A DNA stretch of 36,929 nucleotides from Marinobacter sp. GTDB lineage: Bacteria > Pseudomonadota > Gammaproteobacteria > Pseudomonadales > Oleiphilaceae. How positions within the stretch are numbered: position 1 is the first letter of the stretch; each line of letters opens with the position of its first letter. Positions 15,778 through 27,174 of the stretch are shown piece by piece. Below the pieces are notes generated by a model. That model worked only from the letters and a program-made list of their open reading frames with translations, was not told the DNA's origin and did no database searches. Location of the stretch: contig NZ_JACUUB010000024.1 of the NCBI RefSeq assembly GCF_014859525.1, positions 1-36,929 of the forward strand, given 5' to 3'. Position numbers and translations under genes: made by a program.

Positions 15778-18775
15778 CCGGCAACTTGATCAGCCGGGTG
15801 CACACCGCCGGGATCACCAGCAGCGTCAGCACGGTGGACGCCAGCAAGCCGGAGATGATGGCCCAGGCCATGGGTGGCCACAAGGTGGAGCTGGAGAAGG
15901 CCAAGGGCAGCAGGCCAGCTACGGTGGTGGCGGTGGTCAGCAAAATGGGCCGGGTGCGGCGTTCTACCGCGGTGCGCACGGCATCGCGGATGGCCTTGCC
16001 CCGTTCCAGCTCCCGATCCATCACGTCCAGCAGCACGATGGCGTTGTTCACCACAATGCCCACCAGCGCAATCACCCCCAGCAACGACTGAAAGCCGAAG
16101 GGCGAGCCGGACAGCACCAGGCCCGGGAAGATGCCGACGGTGGCCAGCGGTACCGTGAGCAAGATAATCCCGACCCGCCGGAACGAGTTGAACTGCAGCA
16201 GCAGGAAGAACAGCAGCAACAGCATACCGATCGGCGCGGCGGTCAGCAGCGCGGTGTTGGCATCGCTGGAGCCTTCGGCGTCGCCGCCCATTTCCAGACG
16301 GGTACCGGCCGGCAAAGGCTGCTGGGCCAGCGCCGTATTGAGACCGTCCAGGGCCTGACTGAAGCTGAAGCCGGTGGCCAGGTTGGCGCTGACGGTGTTC
16401 ACCCTCACGCCATTGCGCAGGTAGCGGGCGGCCGGCTCCCAGGTGGTTTCCACCGTGGCCACCGCCGACAGCGGAATGGCATCGCCCCGATCGTTGTAGG
16501 TATTGACCGACAACAGCCGGGACAACGACAACGAGGTACCTTCCCGCGAACGCAGGATTATCGGAATGGGGTCGGCTTCCTGACGATAGCGCTCAGCCAC
16601 CGCGCCGAAGCTCTGGCCGTACAGGCTCTGAGCCACATCCGCGCGGTTCAGGCCATAGCGAGCGGCGGTGGCGTCATCAACATTGATGGCAATGCTGGGC
16701 ACGCCAATATCCACATCGTGACGCACGTCGACGGTGCCAGACACCCCTCGCAACAGCGCGAACACCTGCTCAGTGGCCTGGGCCCGGGTATCGTCATCGG
16801 CGTGATACACCCGCACTTCCACCGGTGCCGTGCGAGGCGGGCCCTGGCCGAGAATGCCGACGGACAAATCCACTTCCGGCAGGCTGGCCGCCACCTCTTG
16901 CCGAATCCAGGGGATCAGGTCATTGGTGTCATCCACCGTTGGTGTGCGAACAACCAGTCGGGCCCGGTTCGGGGCTTGCGGTGCCCGCTGCAGGTTGTAG
17001 TAAAACGCCGGGCCGGCATAGCCGACAAACCGGTGCACTTCCAGCGCCTCCGGCCGGGTGCGCACGGCCCGTTCCAGCTGCTCGGTAACGGCGGCAGTGC
17101 GGGCCTGATCGGTGCCCTCGGGCATGTAGAGTTCAACAATCACTCTGGGCCGGTCTGCATTAGGGAAAAACTGCTGAGCCATAAACGGTGTCATGCCCAG
17201 GCTGATCGAGACCAGCAAGGCACCGGCCAGAATCAGCCGCCCGGGATACCGGTACACCAGCCCACCCAGAAAACGGGCAAGCCCCATCAAACGGTCACCG
17301 TGAGTGTTCTTGCGGGGTTTGAGGAATCTTGCGGCTAATAAGGGCACCGCCGAGATCGCCAACAGATAACTGACCGAGAGCGTCAGCATGATCATCACCG
17401 GCACACCGCGGGTAAAGTCTGCCGCACCGCCCTTGGCCATCAGCAGGGGCGCGAAAGCGGCCAGGGTGGTGCCGGTAGAGGCACCGAGCGGTCCGGCCAG
17501 TTCACCGACCGCTTTTTGCAAGGCATCCAGCCGGCGCATTCCGTCGTCCAGATGGCCCTGAATGCTTTCGACGATCACGATGGCGTTGTCGATCAGGATG
17601 CCCAGCGAAATCACCATGCCGATCACCGCAATCTGATGCAGCACGCCGCCGCCCAGGTCATACAGTCCGATGCTGATCAGCGCCACCATCGGCAGGATCG
17701 ACGCCACCAACAGCCCCATGCGTATGCCCATGCCAGTGAACACCACCGCCACGATGATCAGTACCGACAACACCAGACTCCAGGCCAGATTCACCAGGCG
17801 TTCAGACACCTTGTCGGGCTGAAAGAACATTTCCCGGATTTCATAGGGGCCGAACTCTGCCCGTACGTCCTCGACCCGATCCCGGATGCGCTGGCCAAAG
17901 CGGATGGCGTCGGTGCTGCCCTCCTCCATGATGATCGACAGCAACACCACGCGCTCGCCATCAAACCAGGTCTCCGGCTGGCGCGGCTCTGCTGGCCCAC
18001 GCCAGACGTCAGCCGCGGCGGCCAGCGGCACCTGGGAACCATCCGGCAAAGCGATAGGGGTGGCACGGATGTCGTCGATATCGGCAAATTCAGTATTGGG
18101 CAAAACGGATAAGCGTTTGCCATCCACCACCACAAAACCACCGGGGATGGTCTGGTTGCGTTGGGCCAGGGTTTCGAGCACACGCTTCGGCGAAATGCCC
18201 AGTCGGAACAGTGCAGCATCATCCAGGGCCAGTGTGATCTGCTCATCGGCGTCACCCTCGAGCTCAATACGGGAAATGCCCGGTATGTCAGAAAGGTTCT
18301 GTTTCAGACGCTCTGCCACTGAAGAAAGCTCAGTCACTGAAGGCGACCCGCCCACCGCCAAAACCACCGCCGGGATATCAATCAGGCGGTCATCCAGGGT
18401 CATCAACCCGACGTCATCGGGAAAATCCTGCCGAGCCCGATCCATGGCCTGCCGAACCCGATCCCAGGCTGGGTCGGTATCGTAAATATGATCCCTGAGC
18501 TTCAAACGAGACAACGCAACGCCAGTGCGGGCCGTGCCAACACTGAAATCCAACTCTTCTACCTGGCGCAGCTCATCCGTTAACGGCCGCAACACCAGGC
18601 GTTCCACGGCTTCAGCGCTGGCCCCCGGATAACTCACGGTAATAATACCGGCACGGTACGGAAACGATGGGTCTTCCTGCCGGGGCATGGTGCTGTAGGC
18701 CGCAATTCCCAACAGGCACAACATGGTTACTACCATGCCCAGTAAGCGTTGATAATTCAGCAATCGGCGGGTCAT
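15749..18775 (-). CDS. RND efflux transporter permease subunit
   Basis: A 1008-residue inner-membrane RND pump of the AcrB/ACR_tran superfamily. It has twelve predicted helices in two halves, each with a large periplasmic loop. The first helix follows a short N-terminus (MTRRLLNYQRLLGMVVTMLC). Helix 4, around residue 390-400, carries LGILIDNAIVIVES, which keeps the first Asp of the usual D-D proton relay but has Asn for the second. Such pumps export drugs, detergents or metabolites using the proton gradient, with a fusion protein and an outer-membrane channel. The ATG overlaps the fusion-protein stop by one base. No outer-membrane factor gene is adjacent, so a TolC-like protein elsewhere must serve. 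The substrate is unknown. Confidence 0.92.
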   Translation of the reverse strand: MTRRLLNYQRLLGMVVTMLCLLGIAAYSTMPRQEDPSFPYRAGIITVSYPGASAEAVERLVLRPLTDELRQVEELDFSVGTARTGVALSRLKLRDHIYDTDPAWDRVRQAMDRARQDFPDDVGLMTLDDRLIDIPAVVLAVGGSPSVTELSSVAERLKQNLSDIPGISRIELEGDADEQITLALDDAALFRLGISPKRVLETLAQRNQTIPGGFVVVDGKRLSVLPNTEFADIDDIRATPIALPDGSQVPLAAAADVWRGPAEPRQPETWFDGERVVLLSIIMEEGSTDAIRFGQRIRDRVEDVRAEFGPYEIREMFFQPDKVSERLVNLAWSLVLSVLIIVAVVFTGMGIRMGLLVASILPMVALISIGLYDLGGGVLHQIAVIGMVISLGILIDNAIVIVESIQGHLDDGMRRLDALQKAVGELAGPLGASTGTTLAAFAPLLMAKGGAADFTRGVPVMIMLTLSVSYLLAISAVPLLAARFLKPRKNTHGDRLMGLARFLGGLVYRYPGRLILAGALLVSISLGMTPFMAQQFFPNADRPRVIVELYMPEGTDQARTAAVTEQLERAVRTRPEALEVHRFVGYAGPAFYYNLQRAPQAPNRARLVVRTPTVDDTNDLIPWIRQEVAASLPEVDLSVGILGQGPPRTAPVEVRVYHADDDTRAQATEQVFALLRGVSGTVDVRHDVDIGVPSIAINVDDATAARYGLNRADVAQSLYGQSFGAVAERYRQEADPIPIILRSREGTSLSLSRLLSVNTYNDRGDAIPLSAVATVETTWEPAARYLRNGVRVNTVSANLATGFSFSQALDGLNTALAQQPLPAGTRLEMGGDAEGSSDANTALLTAAPIGMLLLLFFLLLQFNSFRRVGIILLTVPLATVGIFPGLVLSGSPFGFQSLLGVIALVGIVVNNAIVLLDVMDRELERGKAIRDAVRTAVERRTRPILLTTATTVAGLLPLAFSSSTLWPPMAWAIISGLLASTVLTLLVIPAVCTRLIKLPVSEPENAPA

Positions 18776-19857
18776 CAGCGAATCTCCACCGCATCACCAT
18801 CCACCAGGCGGGTAGTACCGGCATAGACCACCTGATCACCCGCAACCAGATGACCCGGATACACCATGACTCGCTCGCCGATTACCCGGTCGATGTCTAC
18901 CGGTACCCGTCGGGCAACCCCATCTTGCACCCGGAACACACTGGTACCAGAATCGTTGCGCACCACCGCCAGCAAGGGCACGGTAATGGCAGAGGAACGT
19001 ACCGGTGTAATGCCCACTTCTACCGGCTCACCCGAACCCAAAGAATGGGCAGGCAGGCTAACAAGCACAGGATGCAACTCACCACGGATAGAGCTGCCCC
19101 GGGCGATCTCAATAACGGTGCCGGTTTCCGGCGACCGGTTGCGGTCCTGTACCGACCACACTGGCAGTTCCTGCCCCACACGCAAGTGGCTCAGCAAATG
19201 GGCCGGCACCCGGACTTCCACTTCCCTGCCAAGCGGAGAAGACAAACGCATCACCGGCTGGCCAGCCGACACAAACTCATCCCGCTCTACCAGCAAAGCT
19301 TCAATCTGGCCGCTAAAAGGCGCTTTTAACACACTCTCTTCCAGTAACCGGGTGGCTTCTGCCAGGGAGGCCTCTGCGGTGGCCATGCTTGCTCTCAGGG
19401 AATCCCGGCGGGCAGCGATCTGCTCCAGATTCTGCTCAGAGACCACACCGCGCTGATGCAAACGACTGGAGCGCTCCCATTCTCTCTGGGCCTGATCAAA
19501 CTGGGTTCTCAGTTCTTCAATGCGTGCCAAAGCGGAATCTCTGGCCGGCTCCAGCGCCGGGTTGTAGAGACGGGCAAGGACATCGCCGGCCTCAACGTTT
19601 TGGCCAAGTTCAATGGCGCGCTCTCTCAGGGTGCCACTGACCTGAAAGGTCAGGGTCGCGCGCTGAGCAGCCCGAACAATGCCGGAAAAACGAAGGGGGA
19701 TTTCTTCAATCTGACCACCCGTTACCTCAGCCACACGCACAGACACACCCGCATGCGCAGACGAATCATTTGTTCCGCCACGGCAACCGGATAACATCAA
19801 AGCAACCAGAACAAGACCAACAAGAGTGAATCGCGCATCGCGCTTAATGAGAGACAT
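18775..19857 (-). CDS. RND efflux periplasmic adaptor (membrane fusion protein)
   Basis: A 360-residue HlyD/AcrA-type adaptor with a lipoprotein signal (lipobox LSGC, Cys25). It contains the first half of a lipoyl domain (GTLRERAIELGQNVEAGDVLARL), an alpha-helical hairpin at about residues 100-175 (QFDQAQREWERSSRLHQRG and onward), the second lipoyl half (LKAPFSGQIEALLVERDEFV) and a beta-barrel domain. It links the pump to an outer-membrane channel. It is first in a two-gene operon with the RND pump (TGATG overlap) and is divergent from the TetR gene across 164 bases that hold two palindromes. Confidence 0.92.
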   Translation of the reverse strand: MSLIKRDARFTLVGLVLVALMLSGCRGGTNDSSAHAGVSVRVAEVTGGQIEEIPLRFSGIVRAAQRATLTFQVSGTLRERAIELGQNVEAGDVLARLYNPALEPARDSALARIEELRTQFDQAQREWERSSRLHQRGVVSEQNLEQIAARRDSLRASMATAEASLAEATRLLEESVLKAPFSGQIEALLVERDEFVSAGQPVMRLSSPLGREVEVRVPAHLLSHLRVGQELPVWSVQDRNRSPETGTVIEIARGSSIRGELHPVLVSLPAHSLGSGEPVEVGITPVRSSAITVPLLAVVRNDSGTSVFRVQDGVARRVPVDIDRVIGERVMVYPGHLVAGDQVVYAGTTRLVDGDAVEIR

Positions 19858-19929
19858 GAAGATCAGCCCCTTTCCCTGAAGAGGTTAGTTGTTGGTTCCC
19901 TGTCCATTGAAAACCGCCGATTATTTTCC

Positions 19930-19960
19930 GACATCATGTCATTCTTTGACAAATTGTCAA
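19930..19960. promoter_or_regulatory. Twin palindromes, probable TetR operator and divergent promoter
   Basis: GACATCATGTC (19930-19940) and TTGACAAATTGTCAA (19946-19960; perfect 6-base arms, 3-base spacer) lie between the divergent efflux and TetR genes. The second palindrome supplies a consensus -35 TTGACA to both strands: on the plus strand TTTTAT follows after 17 bases, and on the minus strand CATGAT follows after 16. A repressor bound here would shut both promoters, the usual arrangement for TetR-controlled pumps. Confidence 0.6.
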
Positions 19961-20021
19961 TAATCGGTTTTTATCGTCTTTCAGGTATCATGCAGCCATC
20001 GCACAGGAACCCGGGAACACC

Positions 20022-20657
20022 ATGAACGAACCCCTGAAGTCACGACGGGAACGGGAAAAACAGGCAAGGTACGACGCCATTCTGAACGCCGCAGAACTGG
20101 CGTTTTCCGAGAAGGGCTATGAGCGCACCTCAATGGACGACATCGCCCGCACCGCCAGCCTGAGCCGGGCACTGCTGTACGTCTACTTCAAAGACAAGGC
20201 GGCCATTCAGAGGGGCATCATGTTGCGGGCCGGTGAGAGCCTGGTCGCCCGCTTTGAGAATGCGCGCAGCACAGCGGATACCGGCCTGGCTCAGATCCGG
20301 GCGATGGGAGAAGCCTACTACCGTTTTTATATTGAAGAGCCGGACTACTTCTCTGCACTCACTAAAGCTTCAACCGCCATTGCAGACGCGGATGAAGATC
20401 AGACCAGAGAGATGCTGTGCTCGAAGAACGAGTTGATGACGCTGATGACGGCTGCCATTCACACGGGCCTGGAAGACGGCACCATGAGCCGAGAACGCAT
20501 CCGTTCTCCCGCACACACGGCACTCTACTTGCGCGGTGCTCTGCACGGCGTGATCATGCTGTGCCAGTCCGAAGCCACTCAGACTACCAGCTTTCCCGCC
20601 GACGCGCTGATTCGCCACACCATGGACATGCTCACCCGCTCTATCGCCAGCCAGTAA
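20022..20657 (+). CDS. TetR-family transcriptional regulator
   Basis: A 211-residue protein with an N-terminal TetR helix-turn-helix at about residues 15-60 (ILNAAELAFSEKGYERTSMDDIA, then LSRALLYVYFKDKAAI) and a variable helical ligand-binding domain. It is divergent from the RND adaptor/pump operon and most likely represses it until a pump substrate binds. Its stop lies 15 bases from the convergent astB stop with no clear terminator between them. Confidence 0.9.
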   Translation: MNEPLKSRREREKQARYDAILNAAELAFSEKGYERTSMDDIARTASLSRALLYVYFKDKAAIQRGIMLRAGESLVARFENARSTADTGLAQIRAMGEAYYRFYIEEPDYFSALTKASTAIADADEDQTREMLCSKNELMTLMTAAIHTGLEDGTMSRERIRSPAHTALYLRGALHGVIMLCQSEATQTTSFPADALIRHTMDMLTRSIASQ

Positions 20658-20672
20658 CCGTAACCCGGCTGC

Positions 20673-22013
20673 TCATAACTGAAAATCGTAAATCGATCCA
20701 AGGCCCAGAATGCCGGTAAGCTCGTCCAGCGCCTTGCGCACTTCGTCCAGCAACATCGGGTCGGCCAGGTCCTGCTGGCTGAGTTCACTGCGGTAGTGGG
20801 CGTTTACCCAGCTGACCAGTCGGTCGTACAACGCATCGGTCAGGATAACGCCCCGATTAATGGCATGCAGCTCCTCATCGTTGAGTACCACACGCAGGCG
20901 CAGGCAGGCCGGGCCACCGCCGTTCTTCATGGACTGCTTTACATCAAACACTTCTACGCTGGTGATAGGGCCATCCGTTTTAACCAGTTGATCCAGATAA
21001 CGGCTGACCGAGGCCACCTCCCGACACTCACCCGGCACGGCCAGAAGCATGCCATCCGGCGTATTCAGTAACTGACTGTTGAACAGATAGGAGGCCACCG
21101 CGTCTTCAATGGGCACATCGGCGGCCAATACCCGGACAGCGACCAACTCAGCTCCGGTCAACCGATCGCGGATGTCGGCCAGCACCCGCTCTTCTTCAAG
21201 AAACGCAAGCTCGTGATAGAACAGGCAGTTACCGTTACCCACGGCAATCACATCGTTATGAAACACGCCGGCATCAATAGCCGCAGGGTTTTGCTGGGCA
21301 AACACGGCGTGGCGATCACTCAGTCCGTGCAGCCGGGCAACCGACCGGGAGGCCTCCAGCGTTTGCCGGGCCGGGTAAATCGACGGGGCCGGAGCCTGCT
21401 CATTAAACGCAACCTGACCATACACAAACAGCTCCACACCGGGCTCACCGTAACGGCTGCACAGGCGGGTATGATTGGCCGCGCCTTCATCTCCGAACTG
21501 ACTAACCGGGGGCAAGGCCGGGTGGTGGGCAAAATAACTCGCATCGGTGAAGATCGCCTTAAGAATGCGGCCGGTAACCTTGTGTTCAATGGAACGATGG
21601 AATTTTGCGCTCAGGTTAGCCGGGGTAAAGTGCACCCGGTGATCGGCGGTATCGGCGCTGGGCGACACCGTGGCGGCATTGGCGGTCCACATGGCAGATG
21701 CCGACGAAACCGCCGCGAGAATGGACGGATCCGTGCGCGCAACCTGCTCCAGAATCTGGCGCTCACTGCCTTTAAAGCCCAATCCCTGCAAGGTCGGGAG
21801 GTGAGGCCGCTCATGGGGCGGTAAAACACCTTGCACATAACCCCGGTCCGCCAGCTGCTTCATTTTGGCAAGGCCCTGCAGCGCGGCCTCTTTCGGATTG
21901 GCAACCACGTTCACATTGGATTTGGACGCCACATTGCCCCAGGACAAGCCCGCGTAGTTATGGGTCGGCCCTATCAGCCCGTCAAAGTTCGCTTCAACCG
22001 CGTGTTTCACCAT
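20673..22013 (-). CDS. astB: N-succinylarginine dihydrolase AstB
   Basis: A 446-residue enzyme that hydrolyses N2-succinylarginine to N2-succinylornithine, CO2 and two ammonia, the second AST step. The start is ATG 22013 ([20 protein letters not shown]) with AGGAAG upstream, giving the same length as Escherichia coli AstB (447); the frame is open seven codons further to a TTG that overlaps astD. The expected catalytic triad is visible: Glu176 (FGDEGAANH), His252 ([10 protein letters not shown]) and Cys370 ([11 protein letters not shown]). It is last in the minus-strand operon, 13 bases after astD. astE, which usually follows in pseudomonads, is about 5 kb away on the other strand. Confidence 0.95.
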   Translation of the reverse strand: MVKHAVEANFDGLIGPTHNYAGLSWGNVASKSNVNVVANPKEAALQGLAKMKQLADRGYVQGVLPPHERPHLPTLQGLGFKGSERQILEQVARTDPSILAAVSSASAMWTANAATVSPSADTADHRVHFTPANLSAKFHRSIEHKVTGRILKAIFTDASYFAHHPALPPVSQFGDEGAANHTRLCSRYGEPGVELFVYGQVAFNEQAPAPSIYPARQTLEASRSVARLHGLSDRHAVFAQQNPAAIDAGVFHNDVIAVGNGNCLFYHELAFLEEERVLADIRDRLTGAELVAVRVLAADVPIEDAVASYLFNSQLLNTPDGMLLAVPGECREVASVSRYLDQLVKTDGPITSVEVFDVKQSMKNGGGPACLRLRVVLNDEELHAINRGVILTDALYDRLVSWVNAHYRSELSQQDLADPMLLDEVRKALDELTGILGLGSIYDFQL

Positions 22014-22026
22014 AGCTGGCTTCCTG

Positions 22027-23508
<1,482 letters not shown>

Positions 23509-23545
23509 TCACCTCCGATTCGGAAATAAGCCGAGGGCTGCGCTG

Positions 23546-24679
23546 CTAATCCTGAGCGTGTCGGCTTCGATAGTTGCGAAGCCGGTCGAGGATCTTCTCA
23601 TCCTCATCGGCCTGCCCCCTTAAGGGATGCATGGGTGATAACGCTCCTTCCTTCAAGGGTGCAAGACGCACCGGATCACCGGATTCCACCAACAAGGCCT
23701 CCGCCACATCGTGGGGTATGCGCACGACATCCGGCCCGATGCAATCGATAGGCAGAGTGGTCACCCGAAAATCCCGGAACGACCGGTTACAGATCATCAC
23801 CCTGTGTTCCGGCGGCACATCCAGATCGATCGGCTTATTAATCACCATGGCATGGCGATTAATCGATTCTCGAACCGTCCGGATGTTGCTCACAAAGGCT
23901 TCGACCAAAGGACCACCGTCAAAGATATCCACCAGACCGTTAAAATTGAAACCCTCCGCCTGCAGCATCTTTAATGCCGGACGGGTGTTGTCGTGCACCA
24001 TGCCGATGACCGCCCGCGCAACATCCGGCAGCATCGGTAAATAGATCGGGTACTTGGGCATCAGCTCGGCAATAAAGGATTTGTTACCCAGGCCCGACAG
24101 CGTATCGGCCTGAACAAATTCCATATCAAAGAATTTGCTGCCCAGTGCATCCCATAGCGGACTGCGCCCCTGTGGATCAGACACGCCACGCATTTCAGCA
24201 AATACTTTTTCTGAGAAGTGTTTGCGAAACTCATCCAGAAACATGAAACGGCATCGGGACAGCAGTAACCCATTACCCCCACCCTGATAGTCGCCCGCCA
24301 AAAGCAGAGAGCAGATTTCGGTAGTGTCAGTCATGTCGTTGGACAGGTGCAGTGTGGGCGTTCGCACATGCACACCCAGCTCCCGGGAAGCATTCACGGT
24401 GACACTCAGGCGGTAGTTGTAAAATACCTCTTCCAGGCCCACCCGAGCCTCTATGCCGCTGATGCCCACAACTCTTGCTGTGACCGTATCTTCCAGGGCA
24501 AACAGGTACAGGCCGGCCTCCGGCGCACAACGCTGATTAAAGGATTCCCGGGTACGTTCAATTTTGCGCTGCAAGAGACCGCGATCTGCCGGCAGAGTCG
24601 TCAGCCCCTTACCGGCCTTCTCGGCCATCCCGTAAAGATCATCAAGATCGGTTTCCTGCAATGGGCGGATCACCAACAT
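23546..24679 (-). CDS. aruG: Arginine/ornithine N-succinyltransferase beta subunit
   Basis: A 377-residue AstA-family acyltransferase. It contains LVIRPLQETDLDDLYGMAEKAGKG near the N-terminus (shown in parts), GDYQGGGNGLLLSRCRFMF, AEMRGVSDPQGRSPLWD, and FIAELMPKYPIYLPML, followed by FNFNGLVDIFDGGP. It transfers succinyl from succinyl-CoA to arginine, the first AST step, presumably with AruF as in Pseudomonas aeruginosa. It is longer than usual (about 340) by a charged C-terminal tail. GGAGG precedes the ATG, and it lies 27 bases after aruF. Subunit naming follows operon order. Confidence 0.92.
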   Translation of the reverse strand: MLVIRPLQETDLDDLYGMAEKAGKGLTTLPADRGLLQRKIERTRESFNQRCAPEAGLYLFALEDTVTARVVGISGIEARVGLEEVFYNYRLSVTVNASRELGVHVRTPTLHLSNDMTDTTEICSLLLAGDYQGGGNGLLLSRCRFMFLDEFRKHFSEKVFAEMRGVSDPQGRSPLWDALGSKFFDMEFVQADTLSGLGNKSFIAELMPKYPIYLPMLPDVARAVIGMVHDNTRPALKMLQAEGFNFNGLVDIFDGGPLVEAFVSNIRTVRESINRHAMVINKPIDLDVPPEHRVMICNRSFRDFRVTTLPIDCIGPDVVRIPHDVAEALLVESGDPVRLAPLKEGALSPMHPLRGQADEDEKILDRLRNYRSRHAQD

Positions 24680-24706
24680 GTTATGGCCTCCACTGCTTTG
24701 TTGTGT

Positions 24707-25723
24707 TCATAACGGCGAGATCCTTACCGGGTCTCCGGCATTGCAGTTGAGTGCGCGCCAGGTGCTGACAGGCACTTTAACGTCGTCTGCCAGAGTTTCG
24801 GCCACCGGGGTCAGCAGGCAACGGAAACCGGCACCCTCACCGGCGCTGATCAGGCAGGTTTCGCCGTCGGGCCCTTCGCTGCCGTGCAGGGTTTTCTGCT
24901 GGCTGGTCACCAGGGTTTTCAGGCTATCGGTGCGGGCTTCCAGGACCGGCCCACCGTCGAAGATGTCTAGGTAGCATCCAGTTTGAAAGCCTTCCCGCTG
25001 CAGCAGGCTGTAATTGGGCTGGGTCAGCGGGTGCGGCTCGCCCAGTGCGGCTTGTGCCGGTTCGCTGAGCAGGGTGACGTAGACCGGGTTGGGGGGCATG
25101 AGTTCGGCGATGAAGGTTTTGCTGAGCTGGCCGGAGTGCCGGTCGGCGGTTTCGAAATCCATGTTGAAGAAGTGCCGGCCGAGGCTGTCCCAGAAGGGCA
25201 CGCTGCCGTCGTTGTGCTGGACGCCCTGGATTTCGGACACTATACGGTTGCTGAACCAGTCGCGGTGGCTGGCGATAAACAGGATTCTGGCGCGGGAGAG
25301 CAGTTCGAAAGCCGGTGTTTCGCGCAGTTCAGGCCTGAGGGTGAAGGCGCACAGCAGGGTGAGGTCGGTGAGTGCGTGGCTGGGGTAGAGTACTTCTACA
25401 CGCCGGGAGACGTTGAGTTGGTGGGAGGCGTGGATCAGGTAATCGCGGCGGTAGTTGTAGAACGGTTGGCCGTTGCCGGCCCGGGTGTCGATGCCTGCGG
25501 TGCCGGCGATCTGGCCGGTGTCGGTGTTTTCCAGGACGAAGAGCAGTCGGCGCGGGCGGTTGTCTTTGCTTTGGCTGGCGAGGTCAGATTGGGACTGGGC
25601 GATTTTTTCTGCCAGGGCCGTTTCGGTGTTGGGCAGCGTGGACGATAGTCTGGCGCTTTGGCTGCCAGCTATATCGAGTATTTGCTGCAGGTCATCGGGG
25701 TTGGCTGGTCTTACTTGCCACAT
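24707..25723 (-). CDS. aruF: Arginine/ornithine N-succinyltransferase alpha subunit
   Basis: A 338-residue AstA-family protein, paralogous to its downstream neighbour. It carries WQVRPANPDDLQQILDIA, YPSHALTDLTLLCAFTLRP, SEIQGVQHNDGSVPFWDSLG, FIAELMPPNPVYVTLL and FQTGCYLDIFDGGP. It acts with AruG on arginine/ornithine. The start is ATG 25723 with AGGAG at ideal spacing. The frame is open 28 codons further upstream, but that part is the structured repeat (copy 2) and is not coding. The alpha/beta pair is the pseudomonad arrangement; enterobacteria have one AstA. Confidence 0.92.
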   Translation of the reverse strand: MWQVRPANPDDLQQILDIAGSQSARLSSTLPNTETALAEKIAQSQSDLASQSKDNRPRRLLFVLENTDTGQIAGTAGIDTRAGNGQPFYNYRRDYLIHASHQLNVSRRVEVLYPSHALTDLTLLCAFTLRPELRETPAFELLSRARILFIASHRDWFSNRIVSEIQGVQHNDGSVPFWDSLGRHFFNMDFETADRHSGQLSKTFIAELMPPNPVYVTLLSEPAQAALGEPHPLTQPNYSLLQREGFQTGCYLDIFDGGPVLEARTDSLKTLVTSQQKTLHGSEGPDGETCLISAGEGAGFRCLLTPVAETLADDVKVPVSTWRALNCNAGDPVRISPL

Positions 25724-25767
25724 GCTTTGCTCCTGCTGGCGTTCCGCGTTCGGCGACCGGCACTGCA

Positions 25768-25863
25768 CCGGGAACCCCTTTCCGGAAACCGCTACAAGCA
25801 CATCCATGTGCGCTTCTCTCAGGCCATCCTTGGCCTTCGAAATTTCCGGAAAGGGGTTCCCGG
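25768..25863. repeat. Structured intergenic repeat, copy 2
   Basis: A 96-base element between astC and aruF. Its 21-base arms (25768-25788 and 25843-25863) are perfectly complementary, and its 54-base core (25789-25842) matches copy 1 at 46 of 54 positions, including hairpins GCACA-TCCA-TGTGC and AGGCC-ATCCTT-GGCCT. Only the arm parts next to the core (TTTCCGG) resemble copy 1; the distal parts differ but still pair. In the ast mRNA it would form a large branched structure just upstream of the aruF ribosome site, possibly separating expression of astC from the later genes. Confidence 0.85.
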
Positions 25864-25900
25864 CCCAGCGCCTACTCTTGTGGCAGCCGTCAAAAACTTC

Positions 25901-27174
<1,274 letters not shown>

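Noticed and set aside
25724..25807. N-terminal extension of aruF into the repeat element
   Set aside because: The frame happens to be open through repeat copy 2, but the strong ribosome site and the family N-terminus are at 25723.
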